DNA of 5,225 bases from Candidatus Sediminicultor secundus (GTDB lineage Bacteria > Atribacterota > JS1 > SB-45 > 34-128), in contig NCRO01000583.1 in NCBI GenBank assembly GCA_002849045.2, forward strand, positions 1-5,225, given 5' to 3'. Position 1 is the first letter of the stretch. Every line of letters begins with the position of its first letter. Positions 1-5,194 of the stretch are shown piece by piece. Position numbers and translations under genes: made by a program. The notes below the pieces were generated by a model. That model was not told the DNA's origin. It did no database searches and saw only the letters and a program-made list of their open reading frames with translations.

Positions 1-1494
1 ACCAGAGAGGTAAAAAAAATTGAAGGAGTGAAGGAAGTTATTGTAGGTATGGGAACCGAACTTAATAAAGAGTTGGCAGGCAATCTTAATCTCTTAACCC
101 CTCAATTACAAAAAATAACACCCAATGATTTTTTTATTTCCTTAGATTCTATAGATGATAATATTGCCAAAAAAGCTTTTGCTTTCGTTGATGAACTGTT
201 AAGCAGGAAGAAAGGAGAATCTGAAGATTATCAACCCTCAACATTTGAGTCCGCCCTTAAATATATGCCTGAGGCCAATCTGGTTCTGATTTCTCTCCCC
301 GGGAAATATGCAGCAAGAGAAGCAAAAAATGCTTTATTAAATGATAAACATGTTATGCTCTTCAGTGATAATGTTTCCTTAGAAGAGGAGATAGATTTAA
401 AGAGGCTCGCCAAGCAAAGTGGGCTTCTTATGATGGGGCCTGACTGTGGAACAGCAATTATTAACCATGTAGCTTTAGCTTTTGCCAATGTTATCAGGAA
501 AGGTCATATCGGTATAGTGGGGGCATCAGGTACGGGCATACAGGAAGTAACTGTGATGATTGATAAATTAGGGAGTGGTATTTCACAGGCTATTGGTACA
601 GGAGGTAGGGATCTTAAAGCCGAAGTTGGCGGTATAATGATGATTGAGGGGTTAGAAGCATTACAAAGTGATCCTCTTACTAAAGTTATAGTTTTAATTT
701 CTAAACCCCCGGATAAAGAAGTGGCGAGAAAAGTACTTTCCATATTAAAAGAAGGGGAAAAGCCTTCGGTGGTTTATTTTGCAGGAGGCGACCCGGAGGT
801 GATCAAAGAATATGGGTCTATCCCCGGTTTAAGTCTTGAAGATACTGCGCATAAGGCGGTAGCGATAGCAAAAGGAATATCTATCGAAGATTTTACCGGT
901 TTTACCGTAACTGGCATTGATAAGATTATTCAAGAAGAAACCAAAAAATTAAAGGAAAAGCAAAGATATATCAGAGGTCTTTATACCGGTGGAACGCTTT
1001 GTGATGAAGCGATGATAATTCTTTCCGCTTTAGTCGGCGATATATATTCGAATATTCCACTAAAGCCCGAAGGGAAGCTTTCTGATATCAATAAAAGTTA
1101 TAGGCATAGTTTAATTGATCTTGGTGATGATGAATTTACCCGGGGCAAACCGCATCCGATGATAGATCCTTATGTACGTCAGGAAAGGATTCTATCAGAA
1201 GCAAAAGATAAAGAGACAGCGATTATATTAATGGATTTTGTCCTGGGATTTGGCAGTAATCCTGATCCGGCGGGAGAGATGATTCCCTATATTCAAAAAG
1301 CAGGTAAAATTGCTGCGAAAGATGGAAGACATACCTGTATAATAAGTTCTGTCTGTGGGACAGAGGAAGACCCCCAGAATATTATTGGGCAGGAGAAGAA
1401 ACTTAAAGAAGAAGGGGTAATTGTTATGCCCAGTAATGCTCAAGCAGTAAGATTGGCGGCTGCAATTGTTTTATCAAGGAGGAATAGTCAATGA
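1..1494 (+). CDS. fdrA: FdrA/AllF family protein (succinyl-CoA synthetase-like; oxamate carbamoyltransferase subunit family), 5' partial
   Basis: The reading frame is open from base 1, and the first nine codons (TREVKKIEG) continue the family's N-terminal pattern leading into GVKEVIVGMGTELNKEL. The GTG at 28 is therefore almost certainly an internal Val and the true start lies upstream of the window. About 497 residues are visible. Recognisable blocks are the metal/substrate-like MGPDCGT at 433-453, the Rossmann-type nucleotide/CoA loop GASGTGIQE from 520, GTGGRD from 595, GLYTGGTL near 975, and DLGDDEFTRGKPHPMIDP near 1120-1170. The fold is that of the succinyl-CoA ligase alpha subunit, but I see no GHAGA phosphohistidine motif, so ordinary acyl-CoA ligase chemistry is doubtful. 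In E. coli the homologue (AllF) works with AllG and AllH in oxalurate phosphorolysis to oxamate and carbamoyl phosphate. The protein ends at AAAIVLSRRNSQ, before the small C-terminal domain of enterobacterial FdrA, which is supplied here by the next gene. Family assignment is firm; the substrate is inferred. Confidence 0.93.
   Translation, partial: TREVKKIEGVKEVIVGMGTELNKELAGNLNLLTPQLQKITPNDFFISLDSIDDNIAKKAFAFVDELLSRKKGESEDYQPSTFESALKYMPEANLVLISLPGKYAAREAKNALLNDKHVMLFSDNVSLEEEIDLKRLAKQSGLLMMGPDCGTAIINHVALAFANVIRKGHIGIVGASGTGIQEVTVMIDKLGSGISQAIGTGGRDLKAEVGGIMMIEGLEALQSDPLTKVIVLISKPPDKEVARKVLSILKEGEKPSVVYFAGGDPEVIKEYGSIPGLSLEDTAHKAVAIAKGISIEDFTGFTVTGIDKIIQEETKKLKEKQRYIRGLYTGGTLCDEAMIILSALVGDIYSNIPLKPEGKLSDINKSYRHSLIDLGDDEFTRGKPHPMIDPYVRQERILSEAKDKETAIILMDFVLGFGSNPDPAGEMIPYIQKAGKIAAKDGRHTCIISSVCGTEEDPQNIIGQEKKLKEEGVIVMPSNAQAVRLAAAIVLSRRNSQ
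1476..1482 (+). promoter_or_regulatory. Shine-Dalgarno for the 56-aa FdrA-tail gene
   Basis: AAGGAGG sits 8 bases before the ATG at 1491 and lies inside the last codons of the upstream fdrA-like gene. Its strength and spacing show that the short downstream frame is translated as its own protein and is not a frameshifted remnant of fdrA. Confidence 0.8.
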
Positions 1495-1661
1495 CCAAGA
1501 TTAATGAATTGTTTCAAGAGAAATTAAGGGTAATAAATATGGGCCTTGAATCTTTTAATGAAAATTTAAAGAAACAAAATGTCAAGACTGTCCAGGTGGA
1601 CTGGAAGCCCCCGGCCAGAGGAAATAAAAAGATGCTTTCTTTGTTAGATAAGTTAAAATAA
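1491..1661 (+). CDS. Small FdrA C-terminal-domain protein (56 aa)
   Basis: This is a 56-residue frame, MTKINELFQE to LLSLLDKLK, ending in TAA at 1659-1661. Its core reads LRVINMGLESF, then VKTVQVDWKPPARGNKK. From memory, the same pattern (VINIGLRSF...W.P.AGGNKK..RLLE.L) forms the extreme C-terminus of E. coli FdrA/AllF, so this looks like that domain as a separate subunit. It is predicted cytoplasmic, with no membrane segment or signal peptide. The start overlaps the stop of the preceding gene (ATGA, 1491-1494) and has its own AAGGAGG, which implies translational coupling and roughly matched amounts of the two proteins. The likely role is a structural or active-site piece of the AllF-type enzyme; the conserved W-x-P-P-x-x-G-N-K-K stretch is the best candidate for a functional surface. 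The family relationship is recognised from pattern; the role is inferred. Confidence 0.85.
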   Translation: MTKINELFQEKLRVINMGLESFNENLKKQNVKTVQVDWKPPARGNKKMLSLLDKLK

Positions 1662-1662
1662 G

Positions 1663-1668
1663 AGGAGG
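1663..1668 (+). promoter_or_regulatory. Shine-Dalgarno setting the GTG start of the DUF1116 gene
   Basis: AGGAGG begins 2 bases after the stop of the 56-aa gene and lies 8 bases before GTG 1677. This supports the non-ATG start at 1677, since the next in-frame ATG (codon 14, VMEII) has no comparable site upstream. Confidence 0.8.
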
Positions 1669-1676
1669 AAATATTC

Positions 1677-2939
1677 GTGGTTCAAGAAAGAATAGAAGCA
1701 GCCAATAAGAAAGTAATGGAAATAATCTTGAACGGGCAGCCCACGCTTTTAGATATCGGAGTGGCAGAAGAAGTTATTCCCGGGATGACTAAAATAACGA
1801 TACTTCATGCCGGACCCCCTATTAAGTGGGAAAAGATGTCAGGCCCCTTAAAGGGTGCAGTTATCGGGGCTTTAATCTACGAAGGTCTTGCGGTCGATGA
1901 AAAAGAAGCTGCCGAACTTGCTGCTTCAGGAGAAATATCTTATAACCCCTGTCATCATCATAAGACGGTGGGACCAATGGCTGGAGTAGTTAGTGCTTCG
2001 ATGCCGGTGTGGATTCTTCAGAATAAGAAATATAGTAATTATTCTTATTGCACCTTAAATGAGGGTTTGGGTAAAGTTCTCCGCTATGGTGCTTATAGCG
2101 ATGAAGTGATTAAAAGGTTGAAGTGGATGGAGAATCTGCTTGCTCCATTATTAAAACAAGCACTTAAATTACATGGTCCGATAGATTTGAAAACTATGAT
2201 AACCCAGGCACTTCAGATGGGTGATGAGGGGCATAATAGGAATAGGGCAGGGACCTCGCTTTTGATTAGAGAACTGGCTCCTTATATTATTCAGACAAAA
2301 TTCAGTGAAAAAGAAAAAATAGAAGTATTAAAATTTATAGACAGTAATGATCATTTTTTCTTAAACCTTACTATGCCTGCAGCTAAATGTACAATGGATG
2401 CTGTAAAAAATATAGAATTTAGCACCATTGTTACCGTTATGGCCAGGAATGGAACCGAGTTCGGGATAAGGGTTAGTGGACTTGGGGACGAGTGGTTTAC
2501 CGGACCAGCTGGGATAGTAGAAGGTCTTTTATTCCCTGGTTATTCTGCTGAAGATGCAAATCCTGATATCGGTGATAGTGTTATAGCCGAGACAGTAGGT
2601 ATAGGTGGGTTTGCCATGGCTGCGGCACCTGCTATTGTTCAATTTGTGGGAGGGAGCGCCAAAGATGCAGTAAACTTTACCCTTAAGATGTATGAAATAA
2701 CCGCTGCAGAGAATAATATATATAAAATTCCTGCTTTGGACTTTAGAGGAACACCAACTGGAATTGATATTCGCAAAGTAGTTGAAACCGGCATATTACC
2801 CAGCATTAATACCGGAATAGCCCATAAGGACCCGGGTGTTGGTCAGATAGGAGCAGGCCTGGTGAAACCTCCGATGAACTGTTTTGAGGATGCTTTGCAA
2901 GCATTTGTAGAAGATTTAGAAACAAAAAATTTAGTATAA
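1677..2939 (+). CDS. allG: DUF1116 family protein (YlbE/AllG-like; oxamate carbamoyltransferase subunit family)
   Basis: This is a complete 420-residue protein with a GTG start, close to the length I recall for E. coli YlbE/AllG. The whole length follows the DUF1116 pattern: LLDIG near residue 24, LHAGPPIKWEKMSGPLKGA (43-61), the Cys-His cluster CHHHKTVGPMAG (92-103), YCTLNEGLGKVLRYGAY (124-140), MGDEGHNRNRAG (181-192), ARNGTEFGIRVSGLGDEWF (256-274), NPDIGDSVIAETVGIGG (295-311), and the C-terminal DIRKVVETG and NTGIAHKDPGVGQIGAG blocks. The Cys92/His93-95 and MGDE...RNR positions are plausible catalytic or metal sites, but no mechanism is established that I can cite. In E. coli the family member is one of three genes (allFGH) reported to encode oxamate carbamoyltransferase. 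It follows the fdrA tail gene by 15 bases, as expected of subunits of one enzyme. The family call is very secure; the oxalurate/oxamate substrate here is inferred. Confidence 0.93.
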   Translation: MVQERIEAANKKVMEIILNGQPTLLDIGVAEEVIPGMTKITILHAGPPIKWEKMSGPLKGAVIGALIYEGLAVDEKEAAELAASGEISYNPCHHHKTVGPMAGVVSASMPVWILQNKKYSNYSYCTLNEGLGKVLRYGAYSDEVIKRLKWMENLLAPLLKQALKLHGPIDLKTMITQALQMGDEGHNRNRAGTSLLIRELAPYIIQTKFSEKEKIEVLKFIDSNDHFFLNLTMPAAKCTMDAVKNIEFSTIVTVMARNGTEFGIRVSGLGDEWFTGPAGIVEGLLFPGYSAEDANPDIGDSVIAETVGIGGFAMAAAPAIVQFVGGSAKDAVNFTLKMYEITAAENNIYKIPALDFRGTPTGIDIRKVVETGILPSINTGIAHKDPGVGQIGAGLVKPPMNCFEDALQAFVEDLETKNLV

Positions 2940-2940
2940 T

Positions 2941-2946
2941 GGGGAG
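2941..2946 (+). promoter_or_regulatory. Shine-Dalgarno that selects ATG 2954 for the CoA-transferase
   Basis: GGGGAG lies 7 bases before ATG 2954. The competing upstream ATG at 2939 overlaps this site and the preceding TAA stop, and it has only A/T-rich sequence ahead of it. The ribosome should therefore start at 2954, giving MERKKPLEDI, which matches the usual family N-terminus. Confidence 0.8.
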
Positions 2947-2953
2947 ATATAAT

Positions 2954-4153
2954 ATGGAAAGAAAAAAACCACTGGAAGATATAGTAGTTTTGGATTTGAC
3001 TCGTGTCCTTGCCGGACCATATTGTGCTATGATACTTGCCAACCTGGGAGCAAAAATAATCAAGGTTGAAAGACCTGAAACAGGAGATGACTCCCGAGGT
3101 TTTGGTCCTTACAAAAATGGGCAAAGTGCTTATTTTGTAAGCTTGAATCGGGGGAAGAAAAGCATTGCTATAGATTTAAAAAAACCTGAAGGTAAACAGA
3201 TTATAAAAGAGTTAGCTAAAGTATCAGATGTGGTTCTTGAAAACTTCAGACCCGGAACTACGAGAAAATTAGGTCTATCTTATGATGTTTTAGGCAAAAT
3301 AAATCCTCGAGTTATCTATGCAGCTGTTTCCGGTTTTGGGCATACCGGTCCATATTCCGAAAAACCAGCTTATGATATGATTGCCCAAGCTTTGGGTGGT
3401 ATTATGAGTATAACCGGACAGCCGGGGGGAGAGCCTACCCGGGTGGGGTCGTCAATTGGAGATATCATTGCAGGTATGTTTGGGGCAATAGGAATTATTT
3501 CTGCAATTTATGAAAGAGTGTTTACCGGTAAGGGTCAGATGGTTGATGTTGCTATGCTTGATGGACAGGTTGCAGTTCTTGAGAATGCCATAGCCAGATA
3601 CGCAATAAATGGAGAGATACCAGGTCCTATTGGTTCCAGGCACCCATCTATTACTCCTTTTGGCGGATTTAAAACAAAGGACTCGTGGGTTATTATTGCC
3701 TGTGGCAATCAGGCGATTTGGGAAAGGTTTTGTAAAGTAATTAATCGTGAAGACTTACTGGAAGTGGAAGAATTTAAGACAAACGAGAAAAGGACAGAAA
3801 ATTACGAGAAGATAAAGCCCATCCTTGGTGAAATTATTATTCAAAAGACTACAGAAGAATGGTTAAAAATTTTTAAATCCGGCAGCGTACCCGCCAGTGT
3901 CATTAATACTATTGATAAACTCTTTAATGACCCGCAAGTGAAAGCAAGAAAAATGATTATACAAGCTGAGCAGCCTGGTATGGGTAAAATATATGTGGCA
4001 GGAAATCCGATAAAGTTATCGACCTTAACCGAAGAAGTGGTTACAGACCCTGCCCCAAAGATTGGAGAACATACTGATGAGATTCTTCAAAGTTTTTTAA
4101 ATTATGATGATGCCAAGATTGATGAATTAAGAAAACAGAAAGTAATATTTTAG
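2954..4153 (+). CDS. Family III CoA-transferase (CaiB/BaiF type)
   Basis: Moves coenzyme A between carboxylic acids through an aspartyl-CoA mixed-anhydride route; a cytoplasmic enzyme, dimeric in known relatives. From ATG 2954 it is 399 residues, typical for the family. Visible signatures are KPLEDIVVLDLTRVLAGPYC at the N-terminus, GAKIIKVERPETGDDSRGFGP, the VLENFRPGT block, ISGFG-like VSGFGHTGPYS, and YDMIAQALGGIMSITG. The family's catalytic Asp is in SSIGDIIAG (Asp170 in this numbering, against Asp169 of E. coli Frc). The region after it reads GSRHPSITPFGGF (residues 227-239) rather than the GGGGQ glycine loop of formyl-CoA:oxalate CoA-transferase, so this is a general CaiB/BaiF member and oxalate is not indicated by sequence. 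It begins 14 bases after the DUF1116 stop, in the same operon. Likely role: CoA activation of the acid left after carbamoyl removal, or of the original substrate. The substrate is unknown. An alternative start at 2939 would add five residues. Confidence 0.92.
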   Translation: MERKKPLEDIVVLDLTRVLAGPYCAMILANLGAKIIKVERPETGDDSRGFGPYKNGQSAYFVSLNRGKKSIAIDLKKPEGKQIIKELAKVSDVVLENFRPGTTRKLGLSYDVLGKINPRVIYAAVSGFGHTGPYSEKPAYDMIAQALGGIMSITGQPGGEPTRVGSSIGDIIAGMFGAIGIISAIYERVFTGKGQMVDVAMLDGQVAVLENAIARYAINGEIPGPIGSRHPSITPFGGFKTKDSWVIIACGNQAIWERFCKVINREDLLEVEEFKTNEKRTENYEKIKPILGEIIIQKTTEEWLKIFKSGSVPASVINTIDKLFNDPQVKARKMIIQAEQPGMGKIYVAGNPIKLSTLTEEVVTDPAPKIGEHTDEILQSFLNYDDAKIDELRKQKVIF

Positions 4154-4166
4154 TTAAAAAAATGAA

Positions 4167-4171
4167 GGGAG
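4167..4171 (+). promoter_or_regulatory. Shine-Dalgarno that selects ATG 4180 for the cyclase-family hydrolase
   Basis: GGGAG (within AAGGGAG, 4165-4171) is 8 bases before ATG 4180. The in-frame ATG at 4162 lies upstream of this site and is preceded only by a T/A run, so the shorter protein is preferred. Confidence 0.75.
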
Positions 4172-4179
4172 AAATAAAA

Positions 4180-4962
4180 ATGAAATTTTTTGAAAACATT
4201 AAGATGTATGATTTAACTCAACCATTAAGCCACCTGACTCCGGCCTGGCCAACTTATGAACCACTGCAAATTAAGTTTTTTAAGAGACTTGCCCCCAATG
4301 GAGCAAATGGTCAGCTTATTACCACCAGTAACCATGTAGGGACACATTTGGATGGTTCACTTCACTTTTGTACTCACGGTAGAGATATAGCAAGTGTCCC
4401 TTTGAATGAACTTATCGGACCGACTGCGGTAGTTGACCTTAGTGATATTGCTGAAGATTACGGGATTTATACTTCAAAGGACATTATGAAAAGGGTAGAA
4501 GTGAAGAAGGGTGACATATTGGTAATCTATACTGGTTATCATCATTATAGCTGGGATCAACCGGAAGCAGACGAGGTAAGATATATGATTAAACATCCTG
4601 GTCCTACTATGGAGTTTGCCAACTGGTGTAAAGAAATGCAATTTAAGTGGATAGGTGTTGATTGTGGTTCAGCCGATCATCCGATGAATACCAAGATTCG
4701 TGATTGGATGCCTGTACAGGCAAAAGAATGTGATGCATATTTAAGAAGAAAATACGGTAAAGGAACTGAAGAGATATTTCCTCCTGATCACTATCAATTA
4801 ATGCATACTCAACTTTTCTCGTTAAATATAATTCATGTAGAAAACATCGGAGGAGATATCGATAAAATTCTTAACAAAAGAACCATTGTCGGTTGTTTCC
4901 CCTGGCGCTTTGTTGATGGGGAATCAAGTATTTGCAGGGTAGTTGCATTTGATGAAAAATAA
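4180..4962 (+). CDS. Cyclase-family (PF04199) metal-dependent hydrolase, kynurenine formamidase/isatin hydrolase-like
   Basis: Predicted soluble metallohydrolase of 260 residues from ATG 4180. The family hydrolyses amides and lactams such as N-formylkynurenine and isatin using Zn or Mn. The metal motif HxGTHxDxPxH appears as NHVGTHLDGSLHF, with His52, His56, Asp58 and His62 kept but the usual Pro replaced by Ser60. The distal pair, His209 and Glu221, lies in MHTQLFSLNIIHVENIGG at the 12-residue spacing seen in KynB. The N-terminal MYDLTQPLSHLTPAWPTYEP and the IGVDCGSADHPMNT block are also typical. It is longer than KynB (about 210 residues), with insertions around residues 165-200 (WMPVQAKECDAYLRRKYG). 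It starts 26 bases after the CoA-transferase stop, in the same transcription unit, and is followed 8 bases later by a terminator. No tryptophan-degradation gene is nearby, so a kynurenine role is unlikely. Hydrolysis of a cyclic ureide or imide that feeds the AllF/AllG step is an inference. Confidence 0.9.
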   Translation: MKFFENIKMYDLTQPLSHLTPAWPTYEPLQIKFFKRLAPNGANGQLITTSNHVGTHLDGSLHFCTHGRDIASVPLNELIGPTAVVDLSDIAEDYGIYTSKDIMKRVEVKKGDILVIYTGYHHYSWDQPEADEVRYMIKHPGPTMEFANWCKEMQFKWIGVDCGSADHPMNTKIRDWMPVQAKECDAYLRRKYGKGTEEIFPPDHYQLMHTQLFSLNIIHVENIGGDIDKILNKRTIVGCFPWRFVDGESSICRVVAFDEK

Positions 4963-4970
4963 ATAAACAG

Positions 4971-5014
4971 AAGTGCCGGGCACATTTATAAAGGTGATCT
5001 GGCACTTTTAATTT
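4971..5014 (+). terminator. Probable Rho-independent terminator after the cyclase gene
   Basis: AAGTGCC (4971-4977) pairs exactly with GGCACTT (5001-5007). The stem can continue through G-U/G-C/G-U pairs (4978-4980 with 4998-5000), a single bulged A, and CAC/GTG (4981-4983 with 4994-4996), leaving an A/T-rich loop. TTTTAATTT follows at 5006-5014. The position, 8 bases beyond the stop codon, fits the end of the main operon. The T run is interrupted by AA, so termination may be partial and allow read-through into the nitrilase gene. Confidence 0.7.
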
Positions 5015-5020
5015 AATATA

Positions 5021-5030
5021 AAGGAAGGAG
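5021..5030 (+). promoter_or_regulatory. Shine-Dalgarno of the nitrilase-family gene
   Basis: AAGGAAGGAG ends 7 bases before ATG 5038, giving a strong, well-placed site for that start. I see no convincing -35/-10 pair between the hairpin and this site. TAATAT/TATAAA-like bases near 5014-5022 could be a -10, but nothing TTGACA-like sits at the right distance. Confidence 0.7.
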
Positions 5031-5037
5031 AGAACAG

Positions 5038-5194
5038 ATGAAGGAATTTATTGCTGCTGCTGTTCAAATTGCGGTTAAACCAAATGATATTAATTATAAT
5101 TTAGAGAAAATAGGTTTCTGGCTTAAGACTGCAGTGAAAGAGCATGGTGCTGAGTTAGTTGTATTTCCGGAATCTATTACTACCGGATTTGCAC
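5038..5194 (+). CDS. Nitrilase-superfamily carbon-nitrogen hydrolase, N-terminal fragment
   Basis: Only 53 codons are genuine. MKEFIAAAVQIAVKPNDINYN is the usual first beta strand and loop of the superfamily (family pattern: AavQ....d...N). AVKEHGAELVVFPESITTGF carries the first catalytic residue, Glu45 of the Glu-Lys-Cys triad, in VVFPE. The Lys and Cys would lie beyond the window. Members hydrolyse amides, nitriles or N-carbamoyl compounds in the cytoplasm; which of these applies cannot be told from the fragment. The gene lies 75 bases after the cyclase gene, on the same strand but beyond a terminator-like hairpin, so it may be co-transcribed by read-through or be separately expressed. The frame stays open to 5225, but from base 5195 the encoded residues (about VSYLHLTLPT) come from sequencing adapter and are not part of the protein. 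In context it could be an amidase for oxamate or a related amide, which is an inference. Confidence 0.85.

Noticed and set aside
28..30. GTG as the true start of the FdrA-like gene
   Set aside because: The frame is open back to base 1 and the preceding nine codons fit the family N-terminus; FdrA proteins have further residues before the GV.EV...MGT block, so the gene is cut by the window edge.
231..743. Minus-strand frames opposite the FdrA-like gene
   Set aside because: They are complementary shadows of strongly conserved coding sequence, with no Shine-Dalgarno or recognisable motif.
1491..1661. Short frame as a frameshifted tail of a broken fdrA
   Set aside because: It has its own ATG, an AAGGAGG at 8 bases, a clean stop and a precise ATGA junction at a domain boundary, which fits a natural split gene better than damage.
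2806..3124. Two overlapping minus-strand frames of 85 and 93 codons across the DUF1116/CoA-transferase junction
   Set aside because: They lie opposite two well-recognised genes, have no ribosome site or family features, and read as low-information shadow translations.
2954..4153. Formyl-CoA:oxalate CoA-transferase (frc)
   Set aside because: The catalytic Asp is shared by all family III enzymes, and the Frc glycine loop is absent.
4180..4962. Kynurenine formamidase (kynB) by name
   Set aside because: The metal motif is shared by the whole PF04199 family; the protein is longer, has a Pro-to-Ser change in the motif, and no tryptophan-degradation gene is nearby.
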